Source: Watersipora subatra
Taxonomy: Eukaryota; Bryozoa; Gymnolaemata; Cheilostomatida; Watersiporidae
Direction of reading: 5' to 3'
Length of the DNA: 64,000 nucleotides
Assembly: GCF_963576615.1 (NCBI RefSeq)
Contig: NC_088711.1
Span: forward strand, 13,067,869-13,131,868
Position numbers and translations under genes: made by a program. Position 1 is the first letter of the stretch, and every line of letters starts with the position of its first letter. The notes under the pieces were generated by a model that did no database searches, had not been told where the DNA came from, and was given only the letters and a program-made list of their open reading frames with translations. Below are positions 1-11,884 of this stretch, piece after piece.

Positions 1-919
1 CTGTAGCAAGTGAAGAAGCTGGTGCCGAACTTGCAGAGTTTGACGAAAACATTCCTTGGGATGAAAGGGAAGCAGAAGTGAAGAAACAGCAAATTGGAAA
101 GGCATCGAAGGTTTGTTTATGTGGTGTCAAGTTGTGGTATATCATGACTCTACTTGTATCATCGGGTGTTGAATGACTTCCTTTTTATAGGTAGAACAAG
201 AAATAGCCCTTCTGGAAAAGGAATTGACACCCGTTGAGCGATTTGCTGTCAATTTCTTGGAGGAAACTGATGAGCAGTTCACTGAAGATGCAATAAAAGA
301 AGCTGAGGTATGTTTGTTTTTCCCTAATTAAGGCAACCCCTTTGAGTTGAGATTGCAAGCATTTTCGTTGAGTTAATGTTGTTTTTCACCCATGTTTCAG
401 TTGGATATAGAAAAAGCTAAAAAAGACTGGGAGTTGAACCGACTAAAGGATAGACGAGAAGAAGAAGAACGACGAGCTGAGATGGAAGAGGATGATATGT
501 TGTATACTTACACAAAGGATGGGATGAATCAGGTACAAAGGGCACGGAAACGTGATAAAAATGTACCAAAGGCATCTGCTACCATTGAACCATCAAGAAA
601 ATCTAAGCGGCCGCCAATGCCTAAACTATTGGATTCCGAATCTGAAGACACGTTTGAACGTAAACCCAGAAAACCAACAGGTCGACCACGTGGGCGGCCA
701 AAAGGTAGCACAAAAAAATCAAAACAAAGCGTGTCTACTCCATTATCAAATTCTATTACTCAGCAATTTCTACACAGGGACCTAATACCACCAGTAAGTT
801 CTTCGCCGTTACAGAATGAGGGCGTGAAAAATCAGCGCGGGCTTTCTCCTACACCTTCAGACAGTAGTGATGTGGACATAGAAATTTCAACAACTCAACA
901 TTTGTGGGAGCAATCATGA
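1..919 (+). CDS. domino: Domino short isoform with AT-hook tail (alternative last exon)
   Basis: The third exon (401-532) ends at CAG|GTACAA, but its frame stays open past this site to a TGA at 917-919. The read-through adds 128 residues. This tail is basic, then acidic, and holds a canonical AT-hook core GRPRGRPKG (about nucleotides 680-706), a Ser/Pro patch (SPTPSDSSDVD) and no SANT domain. A poly(A) signal follows at 994-999. In Drosophila, domino is known to make DOM-A (EP400-like, SANT, Q-rich) and DOM-B (without SANT); vertebrate SRCAP carries AT-hooks. The structure seen here fits the same two-isoform design, made by choosing between splicing at 533 and cleavage after 999. That both forms are produced is inference from sequence; retention of an unspliced intron is the alternative. 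Confidence 0.72.
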
Positions 920-3900
920 TGCTAATGTTTTTTTTATTATTTATTTTTTATTATCTATTTGTTTTTGCAATGCTACCATAATGAAGTTGTTAAAATAAAT
1001 TGTACACCCATGCACCGTATTTATCTCTTGGTTGTTAGACTGGATTTCATTTCATATTCGGTTCTCACGTTACCACAGTTGCCAGTGCTAACAACTCAAA
1101 ATCAATTACCTTCCAGTCAAACATCCAAGAGTTAAGTGTGCATAGTGTGGAGTTGGTTTGACACTATCTGAAATGTGGTTGACTGAAGGTAGCGTGGGAA
1201 CCAGATGTTTCTAGCCACATTCAGGTCTGGTCAAAGCAAGCTTCAATTATAATCGTGGCTTGTCTTTGACATTGATCTGCTTTCTCTCATAGGCTTTTAA
1301 AGATAAAGTCACTGGAGAAAATATGCCGGTAAGTATTCACTTTGATTTTTTTACACTTGTTGTTTGCCAGTCACTGCACCATGCTACAGGTAATCATCAT
1401 TTTCTCCACGATTCAGATGTGGTGCCCTCCAACACCTCCCCATTCTGAAAATGATATCTACACTGATCAATCGATGTTCTTCTTGTACAACTCTGCGATT
1501 ATGACAGAATCTCAGCTTCCCCCGATCTATGTAAAGAAAGAGAAAAAACGCCGACACGAAAGTCAGCATCTTGGGGTTGCGAAAAAGAAGGCAAGACTGG
1601 TTGCTGAAGAAATAGTTCAAAATCAGTCTGGTTTAGCTAATAGGCCTCCCAGGTAAGTTTTGTCAAGGTAGCCTTTCAATGTTTGGAGGTTAGCTCACAT
1701 TTCATTCATTGAATCAATTCGACGCGCTGTTGCAGATCGCTATTTGATCGGCCGCAACTTCTGAAGATGAGACGTGACAAAACATTGATGAGGCATGGCA
1801 GTGTTTCAGGACAGCTTTCAATGAAGATGGGTGCTAGTGGCAATCTGCAACGGCCTGGCTCGTCTGACAGTAGTCATCAAGACCAACCGGAATGGTTAAT
1901 TCATGAAGATTGGTCTTTGCTTCAGGTAGTCAAAAATAGTTCAGTTTAAAAAAATTTATGTGATCATTTAAGATTCTACAATTGCTGATGGAATGCAGAA
2001 ACATCAAGCATGGGTGCCATTGTCAGACAACTTTATAAGCCATATTTACTGATAATGACCACTAAGCCCTAGTGTCTTGTTTGCAGTCGGTGCAAACCCT
2101 ACTGCAGCAGCCGCTCAATCTAATCGTGGCCTCACCTGCTCATGTTCCTAATTGGGACTTGGTTTCTGACATTGTGAGTACTACAAGTCGTATCTACAGA
2201 TCTGCAAAGCAATGCAAGACCCGATACGAAACGGTGATAATTCCACGAGAGGAAGGAAAGCTAATTTTTGATCCAAATCCGAGGAAACCATCGAAAAAAA
2301 TACCAAAATCCGTTTATAAGGTAAGTTTTTTGTCATTAGGTCTCATATCTGCATTGGATTTGGTATTTAATGTGGTTACATCTTTTGCATGTGTTTTGTA
2401 GACCAAAGGAAACAAACCGATGAGAACTGGACAGTTATACACCCAAGATAGTGGGAGTTCTGTCACCACACTTCATGCTTTTAGATTTGACTGTATAAAA
2501 AATGTTGCTAGCAAAAGAACTCCCACCCTGAAACCAACCCTAGTTAACCCTACACTTAAGAACCCGAAGCATGCTGCAGTTATTGCAGACAGTGGTAAGA
2601 TCTTTTAACAATGCTTCTACCGTTACTACTTTTTTCTGCAAGCTTTTCTACTTGGTGATGTCGATTTGCTGGTTTTCTAGGCATTCAATATGATTCCCCA
2701 ATGAACCCTGAGGAAGTGGCAAAAATTAGGCAAGAGCGGATTAAGAGTGAGAAGACTAAGGTTGGTAGCAATCCTTGTATTTCTTTGAGCTTTTATATCA
2801 ATGTATTTGCAAAACATAGTATAGATTGAATTTGTTGCAGTGTGCTCTACCAAGTTTTGAACAAACTTTGTAGAATTAGTTTGTTGTTTATTTAAAAAAG
2901 CATGCTGTGCGTTTGGTTTAATTGTATAATAATACCTTTAATTTCAATGTTTGGCATGTACCTGCCATGTGGGTTGTCCAACCACCATTCTCTAGCTCGC
3001 TTAGCTGGAATAATTTAAACGGCATCAGAGATGAAAGATACTTTGAAGAAATGTCATTTAAACAAGCCTCTTGTCATCAGCAATACCTACAATTAACATC
3101 AGTTGGATATATGCCAGGTTTAGGAAACTAGGCACTAAAACAAGATTTCACCATCGTATTAGCCTGCCTGGTCAGTAAAACAAAGCTGCCAATTTTGGTA
3201 ATACACGATTTTAACAAAAAAGCAATCTCGCGAAACAGATTTACGCTGGAAATGGGGATTCATGTATAAGAAAAAGAATGAATGGGTGATACTGGGTTTT
3301 GCTGAAGGAATACTGAAGTGCCTGCTTGAAGGCTGACACTATGGAGAAGTATATACCTTACTTTTCGGACTATAAACCGCACCCCTATATAAGCCGTATC
3401 TGCTTCATTTTCAAAATAGTGATAATAAAACTACATAAGACGCGCCTTTGTATAGGCCGCAGAACTCGTTACGGTGCTTTCTAGCGCGGCAGCAACTTTG
3501 CAGTTTAAAATGGAACAGTGCCTAACGGCACTGTTTCGTATTAACCAATGCTTTTCAACCTAATGCCTAATGGAACAGTACCGTTAGGAATTGTTCAGTA
3601 TTTTCTTTCACCGCTAGAGGCGCCCTAAACGTAGATTCTTGTTGATGCGCCCTAGCGATGAGGGCACAGCCACACCCTTATAAGCCGCATGGCTCAAATC
3701 GTCAGAAAAAAGTAGTGGCTAATAGTCAAATCCATTTACGTACAGTAATTATAGAAATCACATTTCAAAAGAAAATCCTTGCTATAGCAAGTTCAATGGA
3801 CGAGAATGGGACATTGTGTCCGATTCATCTCGTGAGTAGGATGTCAATATTTTATTTAGTTTTTTTATTTGCGATAAATTTGGAATTTCATTTTTAGTCA

Positions 3901-6900
3901 AGGACGGGTTTTCAAACTTAGTTTAGTGTCAAATCTTTGGCAAACACCGGAGTTCGCGGTAGATGGCATATGCTGCATTATTGGCCCAATGATTCCCCCA
4001 TTTTTTGTGGGAAAGTTCAGCGATGACATGTTTGTTTTAGGCAGAGCAGCAGCGTACCACTCCAAGTCAAACTAGTGTTCGAACTGGAAACACTGTGCAA
4101 CTGCAACAGTTCTCGTCGTCAGGCGGGTCCACTGCCATTATTGTGAGTTACATTTTGCAGTCCTAATTTAATCCAAATTTGTTCTGCATGAAGATTTTCC
4201 TTCTGTTCATAGTAGTGCTAATGTCTACATTCTAGTTCAATTCATGTTAGAACTCTTTTATTTTCATGTTGAGACTGAATCACATATTCATATAAAGACT
4301 TAGCTAGTGTAGTCATTGAATTTCAGGTCATTTGCAGATTCAGTTTTTTTGTACCTGCCTAAAGTACCATGTACACTGGAACAGCATTTTGCAAACGTTA
4401 ATGCGTAATTCCTCTATCACTGACTGTTCAAGACCATAGCAGTGGGTTGGGCTAAACATGCCGGTACAGATTAGCCAGTTTTTAGAAAACTAATGCTTCA
4501 TATGTTGTTGAATAAGTTGATTTACCCTAAAAATGGCTGATTTTATATGTGAATGCAGCCCAACAGGGCCTTAAAAAATCTTCATATTTTATATAATTCT
4601 GCGCAGTTAATAAATAAAATCCTTTATAAAGCTTGCAAAAAAATTCACATTGCAGTTATTTGGTATCAAAAGATTCACCATGTCTTACTCTGCTGTGTTG
4701 TAGGTGCAAAATGTGTGGAAATGTGATAACAGGTTATTATAAGCTCAAAAATGAACACGGGGAATCTTTTTGATACCAAATATCTGTAATTTTGTAATTA
4801 TAACTATAATTGTGAATTTTGCTGCAAGTCAACCATTTAGAATTAAAAATAATTGTTAAAAAAGCCATAAAAATAAGCATAGTCGAAGCTAGTTTTTCTC
4901 CCATTTCAAATTTTAACATGTTACTTTTTACATCCACTCCCTTAATTTTAATTTAAAATACGATTCTTGCGATTACTAGGCCGTTAAAAAGTTTTGACTT
5001 TGATAAGTTTATATCCGTCACATCTGTATCCTGATTGTTTAAGAGCCCTGCCACAAAGCAAGCCCTACAAGGGACTTCACTGTCTGCTGTCTCCATTGGA
5101 AGAAATAATAGTATTGTTGTCAGCAACTCCTTGGGGTCACTTAGTCGGAAACTTCCTAATCAAGCCACTAGTGTCATAAGTGGTATTACACAGGTAACTT
5201 AGCTTGTTGGGTTTGTCTTGTGGTTTTCACTGGCATGATCTGATTTACATGCTTAGTAGCTTTTCATATTCTCATCAGGGTGGTCGAAAAATGACTGTTC
5301 AAGAAATCCAGCAGTTGAGAAGCAGCACAACCGTAGCTCAGTTTGTAAAGCAAGTGCAAGCTGGCGGAGGATCGGTTACTGGTGTTTCTCAGGGTGGCTC
5401 CCAACGAACTAGTAAGTGCCACATTTTCTTCATGCTCATTTGTCTCAAGACAAGTCAAATTACTGATTACCTCATCAAGTTATCAGTGCCAACGTCTTGA
5501 TAAAGTAATGTGGTGGTAACACTCTGGGAGGGTTTGATCCCTTGCCAGCACTAAGAACATCAAACATTTTCTCGTCAGTGGTGTTAGTCTTTTGCATTTA
5601 CATCACCCTGTATTGTATGCCGAATTTGTATTGTTTGCAGTCACAGTACAACAAGGGCAGCAACCCATATCAATTGGAGGTGCCACAAAGCAACAATTCA
5701 ACCAGCTAAACATCTTGAGTCAGCATCAGACTAAACAGCGAGCTACTGGAGCCACTCTTGTTGCCCAAAGGACAGCTTCTGGCACTACGCAGGTATATAC
5801 ATGTGTATACATGCTTTCATAAAACCAGCTTGAGTGCTTTGTCAGCGCTCAAACTATTTTTTCATCACTGACAAACTTTCATTCATTAATACCTAACAAC
5901 TTGCTCGCCTTGAAATTAGCATAATTCCTGATATGCAAGCTTTTTACAATAGCAATATGATGTTACTCATATTGATACACAGTGGTGCACAATAGATGAA
6001 AGTTTTGCAACAACGCGCTAAAAATTTTCCAGGAATTGCAACCAACTCATGATTATATGTAGTTTTTACCTATATGCTGTGCAACTCATTTTACTGCTAA
6101 TTTTCTATCTAGAATATATATGTATTTTCTTCCGGCATGTGGCGGGTTTTGTATGTGAACATTTCCCGATGATCAACTAGCCAATCGGGGCAAAACAGCA
6201 GATACAAATATCAACCGTTCCTTATACATGCGAACTCCCTAGGTTTAATTGTTGCATCATTGCAAATTCATTGCTAGTTCTCCCTTTGAGCCTTGCGATG
6301 CCATGCCTTTGTAGTTGTTTTTCACTACTTTACTATGTATTTCTAGCTGCTGAGTGGACAGCAAATCCAACAAGCTAGCGATCAGGCACGCGTTCCCACT
6401 CTGGTGAAGACTGTCAGCTCTGTGGCTGGTTCTGCTACTACTAATATGACAATTCCTGTGAGCACAGGAGTCAATATTAATGTTACTCTTCCGCAGCAAC
6501 AAAAAACATTGGGTATGTTTGAATTTTATTCTGCTGCTGCAGGTAGCTTTAGTGAAAGACTTCCATTTGATAATTACAATCCTTTTCATATTGACATGAA
6601 TAACATTTAGACGATTTGGCTCAGGGCAGTGGAAATAACTAAAGCGTAGGCATTTTGTCCAAATTGCCTTGCGGATGGATGCTCAATTGGATGTGCTCCA
6701 AAACGATTTGATAACTGGTTATTAGAAACTGTAACATTATTTTGCAAAAGAGACCAACTCTGTCGATTTAGAACGACATCGATTTAGAACGACATCGAAA
6801 GACAGGAAATGGCTAGTGTAATGTCAACTTGGCTAGTTTGTTTCTGGCTGTTGTGAAACATTAGATGATTAAGCTTGATCATAAGTGCAGCAGTAGTTCA

Positions 6901-8817
6901 TCCATCCTGCTTGATTTTCTCTCGGTTTGTTGGTGGCCGTTTGTTTGTATACATTGTGGCACACTGTCAATGTCATCTCTAAGGTCTTTATTTAGGAGTT
7001 CAGTCTATCGATATGAAAGGCCTCTACTGACAAACTAGTTTGTTTCGTGTCAGTGAAAAAATAAAATCTCCACCAAGACTAGTCCTTTACAACTATTTAA
7101 TAAACATATCTTTCTTCTATCCACATACAATAAACGCTTCTCATCTTGAGCATTCCCTGGCATATATTGGCGCTAGAATATTTGACATAGACTTTAATGC
7201 TTTGGTTCTTGAAAACGTAAATTAATCTTGTCACTTTACAAGCAGTGCTTGTTTTGCACTGCTTGTAAAGTTCTACTAAAACTGCTACTAACCGATGTCT
7301 TTGTTGTTTACTAATTTTAGTAATACCTGAAGTGCTGCCACATGTGTTCTTTAATATTGTTGACAGGCGCCATAAGCAAGGCTGGTATCTCTGGCAGTCA
7401 GCCACACCAGTTCAGACAGATACAATTGCTTCACAATAATAAGCAGGTGACACGACCACAGCTCCAAAAGCTCAGTAAGTTCATTTATTCGACTCTTTGA
7501 ACCTATCTTGAGCCGTAATTTTTTGTTTGTACAATTGGTATTACTAATGATGTTTTTCGTCTAGGTCTTAGTCACCCACAGTTAGTTGGAAAATCAGGTG
7601 CAAGTGTTCAGATAGTCCAACAAAAAATCGGAGGTAAACAAATAGGAGTTCACCAAATTCAACAGTTGATAAAACAACAACAGTCGCAGCATGCTCAGAT
7701 TATAACGACCCCTGGGACATCTGGAGCTTCAGTTACAGGCACAGCTGGCCAGACAATCATAGCCACGACTCAACTCATAACCCCTGCCAACATGCACGGT
7801 TAGCATTTGCCATTGTTTGTCGGTTGTCATGTTTATTTCTCTATCACTAGTATGTAGACAAAGCTTTTTTCATTAAATAGTTTTTCTACATTTATGAATC
7901 ATTTTATAGCTACTATTACCAAAATGTCGGCACCCAACAGCTCGGCTGGTATATCCGGATCAGGCAGCAGCAATGTGACAGTGTCCTTGGCTCGTCCTGT
8001 CATCACAACCACCAACCCTGTTGCAATAGTGCCTGGAGCAGGCTCATCTCTTGTCACTCAGTCCCCGTCCAAGCTGGTTGCAACTAGCTCTGCTCGTCCA
8101 TCAGCTCACCGAGTAGCTGGAGCCATTACTGGCATTGTGTCGGGTGGAAATGCTGGCGCAACATCGGTTGTGAGTCTAGCGTCTGTAACTGTGCAAGGTT
8201 TGCAAAGCCAGGTAGGATCTAACATTGTGTTGACATATCTGACATGTGCGATTTTCAAAATCTGAGCGATTAATCATAATCTCTTTTCGTTGTAGCCTTC
8301 CGTATCCGCTTCCCTAATGGGCCATCGATCCGTTTCTTCAACTGATAGAACTGTCACTACCATGTCTCTATCCAAAGCCTATCAGCCACCATCTGTATCG
8401 CAGACAGCTGTTCGTACCCCCACAGTTGTGACGACAAATCCTGCAGGCATAGGCACTGCTGGTACAACAGTGTTACACCACACAATATTAACTAACAAGC
8501 CATCTGTTGTGAATTCAGCAACTCCTACCCTATCAGTAGGTCAGGCAGCTGTCACTCCGCCTATTGTAACACAGCCAGCTGTTCCCATAACACCCACAGT
8601 TGTAGTTCCAGTTCCAGATCCCCAGCTAGTTACATTGGCCAATGTTGGCAACACTGTTACCATAGCTACCACGCCAGCGCCAGAAATGCTTGCGAGTGAT
8701 AGTTCGCCTAATGCTGCTGGGCAACCCGACTCACCAGATGCTGAGCTGGCCGACTTACAAACAAACATACCAGATTCTACTAGAACGTATGCCATGAGAC
8801 CGAGAAAAACAACATAA
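1..8817 (+). CDS. domino/EP400: Domino/EP400-type chromatin remodeller, 3' part, long isoform
   Basis: Partial gene; the Snf2 ATPase lies upstream of the window. Exons: 3-110, 191-307, 401-532, 1293-1328, 1417-1652, 1736-1925, 2087-2320, 2402-2594, 2681-2760, 4041-4142, 5044-5193, 5279-5411, 5641-5792, 6347-6512, 7367-7474, 7565-7798, 7910-8211 and 8296-8817. All phases match and give 1064 residues. Diagnostic stretches resemble human EP400 as I remember it: LTPVERFAVNFLE, WCPPTPP followed by acidic residues, LPPIYVKKEKKRR, RSLFDRP, then a SANT/Myb-like domain at about residues 260-331 of the visible product (PEWLIHEDWSLLQ, NWDLVSDIV, SRIYRSAKQCKTRYE, IIPREEGK). Next come a QLYTQD motif and LKNPKHAAVIADSGI, then a long Q/S/T/V-rich low-complexity tail ending in a basic RPRK. 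In the family, this class provides the ATPase of Tip60/p400 and acts in H2A variant exchange. The identification is firm; exact borders of the low-complexity exons are less so. Confidence 0.93.
533..538 (+). promoter_or_regulatory. Isoform-deciding 5' splice site
   Basis: GTACAA follows the CAG that ends the third Domino exon. Splicing from here to 1293 gives the reading MNQ-AFKDKVTGENMP-MWCPPTPP, which lines up with the EP400 family. Ignoring it gives the AT-hook tail. The site departs from the GTAAGT/GTGAGT consensus used by several other exons of the gene, as expected for a regulated donor. Confidence 0.65.
994..999 (+). terminator. Poly(A) signal of the short Domino isoform
   Basis: A canonical AATAAA lies 75 bases after the short-isoform stop, in a T-rich stretch (927-961) typical of a 3' UTR. 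It sits inside the intron of the long isoform, so use of one excludes the other. Confidence 0.6.
2761..4040 (+). other. Domino intron 9 (1.28 kb)
   Basis: An intron between the exon ending EKTK and the exon beginning AEQQR. It contains the MITE described at 3353-3737. The remainder is AT-rich sequence in which I see no exon; the short open frame at 2922-3131 has no family resemblance. Confidence 0.6.
3353..3737 (+). mobile_element. Short inverted-repeat transposon (MITE), copy 1
   Basis: A second copy lies at 51354-51757. Both begin with a TTTTYGGACTATAAACCGCACCCC stretch (only its core CGGACTATAAACCGC is quoted as diagnostic) and end in the near inverse GCGGCTAATAGTC. They share internal motifs: ATATAAGCCG, two runs of GGAACAGTRCC around TAACGG, and TTTCACCGCTAG. 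The open frame at 3658-3897 is part of this element and its flank, not a gene. The superfamily is not certain. Confidence 0.7.
4628..4840 (+). mobile_element. Fold-back element, short copy
   Basis: Inverted arms carry TTTGGTATCAAAAGATTC (left) and its reverse complement near 4767, bounded by CTTGCAA/TTGCAAGTCAACC-type ends. The same family occurs as a solo arm at about 22080-22178 and as a full element at 47368-48264. It lies in Domino intron 10. Confidence 0.6.
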
Positions 8818-10505
8818 TCTTGATATATTATAAACTCCAAGTTTCTATTTATTTAATGTATTCTAACTTTATTAATTTTGTTCAACAGTTAGTGAATTGT
8901 GTACAATAGAATGTATAGTGACGTCATGAAAGGGCTTAAATTCATTTCTATCCAACAGTACCGTAGTTGTCAGAAAGTTTAAACAGGTAAGCATGTCCTA
9001 CATTTTGATAACTGAATTTTTTGTTTCTCAAACGTGCCAGTTTTATGCCAAAAATTGGTACATGTGTAAACTTGAGTGCCTACACAAATTCTGCGCAAGT
9101 TTTATGAAATACATTTGTTTGTTCTGCGCATTCCTAAGCTTCACAATGGGTAATGTCATCTGTTTCAGAACCTGGTTATTGGTCCTCAAGTGAACACGTT
9201 CCAGCCAAAGTAAGTATATTGTAATCTACATATGCCAATTGCGTTACTAATAGCTCAGTATGATGAAAAACTTGCCCTCTCTTAGTTGTACTCAAAAACC
9301 CTGCTGAAGAATGTGTATCGGCACTGTCAGACTGCTTACTCCCTTCATAGTTTGAAACCATTTTATTGTCTTCTTGAATTGATCATTTAAACATTGTTAT
9401 AGGTGAAGATTATGTGGAACTGCATTCCTTGAGACATTCGTATGACCAGGTTTGTGATATACGTTACATATTTAAAACACTGATATCAAAACAGATTTTT
9501 GTCAGTATTCCAAGATCGAGAATAGTACTGGCCACTGCTTTATTAGTGCCGGTTGATTTGCAATTGTCTTATAATAAGTCTTGTTAGAACACATGTTTTT
9601 GATCCATTCTAGTATTTCTGGTTGTGCTTTGTGAAGTGCAGTTGATGATTGAAAAAACTGTGGTTTGCACGGGTTGGTCATTATTACAGAAAACATTGAT
9701 GGACAGAAACATCGATTTCCCTCTTGACGTAAAACTTGAGTGGTAGCATCTCAGGTGAGCATACATCATTTTGAAGTTGAAAATATAGTGCCATAAAAGT
9801 ATTGAAACATTAACTAAAAACAAAATTATTATCTTCAGCACCTCATGTCAATAACACTAATGTCTACTGAGGTCCATTCCTTATGCTCTCCATGATGTAA
9901 CAATGTCAATGGTATTAGCACCGGCCATATTTCTTATATATTTCTTCGCAGAATTTCATCACGTTCTACTTGTCTTTGTGACATGAGAACACATTTGAGT
10001 GGAGAACAGGAAAACTAATAGACCACATGGTTGGTCAAACAGTAGTACGATAAAATCAACACAAAGTGGCTTTGCTGGTTATCATTTTTTGAAACTTTGC
10101 AATTTGTAAACAGCACTCAATATTGCTACGAAGTTTTTCGTCATTGCAGAATGAAAACTTCAGAAAAACCATCTTCTGACAGTTCCTTCTGACAGTGTAT
10201 TAATATAGAAAGCTTGTCAGAGATTGGTAATTATACTTGGAGCCGTGCTGATGGAACAAAAGGGTGCAGATGTAGTGATAGTGATGCGTTGTAAATCAAA
10301 AATATGAATAATGCAGTAAAATAATCACAGATAAGACACTACCTTTTTACCCATTCTAAATTTGAACATAGTTGTGATGAAACAATTTCCTTCTTCAATG
10401 CGTTACTGGCGCGTTGAAAAATTTCTGTAGTATACAGTTTTTGTGTAAATGTCAGTGTGTTGGAACATTTGTAGTAATGCACTTGGTTGTAGAGTCAACT
10501 TTATT
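8818..10505. other. Downstream flank of Domino, no gene recognised
   Basis: AT-rich sequence after the long-isoform stop. No clean AATAAA follows the stop within 200 bases; a TATAAA is present at about 8829. Several small pieces end in splice-like sites (for example AAACAG|GTAAGC near 8985 and GACCAG|GTTTGT near 9450), so alternative 3' exons are possible, but I cannot link them in frame. Confidence 0.4.
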
Positions 10506-11299
10506 AGTTTATATCCCCAAGTTATTGCTGCATCCTGTATTATTTTAGATCCCTGTCATGAAAAAAGCCCTACAATAAACTGCAGGTTCACTGTCCATTG
10601 GGAAAACCACAATTATTGTTGCCCCCATTAGAAAAACCAAAAATATTGTTGCCCGCAACTCATTGGGGAAACTTCCAAAATTTCCAATCATCATTAGTGG
10701 TATTACACAGGTAACTTAGCTTGTTGGGTTTGTCTTGTGGTTTTCACCGGCATGATCTGATTTACATGCTAAGTAGTTTGTTATATTCTCATCAGGGTGG
10801 TCAAAAAATGACTGTTCAAGAAAAGCAGCAGTTGAGAAGCAGCACAACTGTAGCTCAGTTTATAAAGCAAAGTCTAGTTGGCGGACGACCGGTTACTGGT
10901 GTTTCCCACGGTGTCTCCCACCGAACTAGTAAGTGCCACATTTTCTTCATGCTCATTTGTCTCAAGACAAGTCAAATTACTGATTGCCTCGTCAAGTTAT
11001 CAGTGCCAACGTCTTGGTAAAGTAATGTGGTGGTAACACTCTGGGAGGGTTTGATCTCTTGCCAGCACTAAGAACATCAAACATTTTTCTTGTCAATAGT
11101 TCTTTGTCTTTTGCATTTATATCAACATGCATTGTATGCTGAATTTGTATTGTTTGCAGTCACAGTACAAGGGCAGCTACCCATATCAATTGGAGGTGCA
11201 ACAATTCAACCAGCTAAACATCTTGAGTCTGCAGCAGTCCAAACTGAGAACTACTGGAGTCGCTGTTGCACGGAGGAAAGCTTTTGGCACTATACCGGT
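10506..11299 (+). pseudogene. Decayed duplicate of Domino exons 11-13
   Basis: The stretch matches 5004-5792, introns included. The copy of exon 11 (about 10560-10710) is badly altered, with in-frame stops. The copy of exon 12 (10797-10929) is still open and keeps its CATCAG acceptor and GTAAGT donor (MTVQEKQQLRSSTTVAQF). The copy of exon 13 (11160-11299) lost 8 bases in GGTGCCACAAAGCAACAATT and is frameshifted. Because the introns are as similar as the exons, the duplication looks fairly recent. An element with CAGTCAAAC ends lies directly behind it. It could still be used as alternative exons, but the frameshift argues against a full-length product. Confidence 0.82.
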
Positions 11300-11310
11300 A
11301 TATACATACA

Positions 11311-11884
11311 CAGTCAAACTCGGATAGCTCGAACACATGCTTAACGCGAACAAATTTGTTTGGTCCATTCCCTCTCAATGATAAATTGCTTTAGATAACT
11401 TGACCTGAACATCATAAACTTGAACAGTGTTTTGCCTAACAAAACAGTTATCACTTTAGACTATCACTTAATTGCAAACCATGGAGATCAAAACCAACTT
11501 TTAGTAGTTCTTAGGCGTTGTTATCACCATTACCGGCAAAAAGTCTTTTTCTGAGCGTTTCAACAGCGATCAAGTTTTGCCAATTTCAATATGAAAACGT
11601 CCTGGCAGTCACATCACCTAAAACAAGAAACAAATCTCAATAAAAAAATATCTATACTTTCTGGTAAAAAAAAATTTAAACTACATGGGATGCCTTATAA
11701 TTTCCAACAAGCCATCTTTACTTTTGATTTATATATATATATATATATGTTATCGATTTATATTTATACATGTATCTACTAATAAATACATGCATTTGTG
11801 ACAGTCCTCTGATTACTTGAACGCTCTGATAACTCAAACACTTTTCATTCGGACCCGTGAAGTTGAGCTATCCGAGTTTGTCTG
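11311..11884 (+). mobile_element. MITE with CAGTCAAACTCGGATA termini
   Basis: The left end CAGTCAAACTCGGATAGCTC is mirrored at the right end (GAGCTATCCGAGTTTGTCTG). A related copy in the opposite orientation lies at 50272-51026. The CAGT start and the TA target in the second copy suggest a Tc1/mariner/pogo-type element. An (AT)n run (11732-11748) lies inside. No transposase frame is seen. Confidence 0.72.

Noticed and set aside
529-785. Small frames overlapping the Domino AT-hook tail
   Set aside because: The Domino frame itself is supported by family resemblance and phase; these are shadows.
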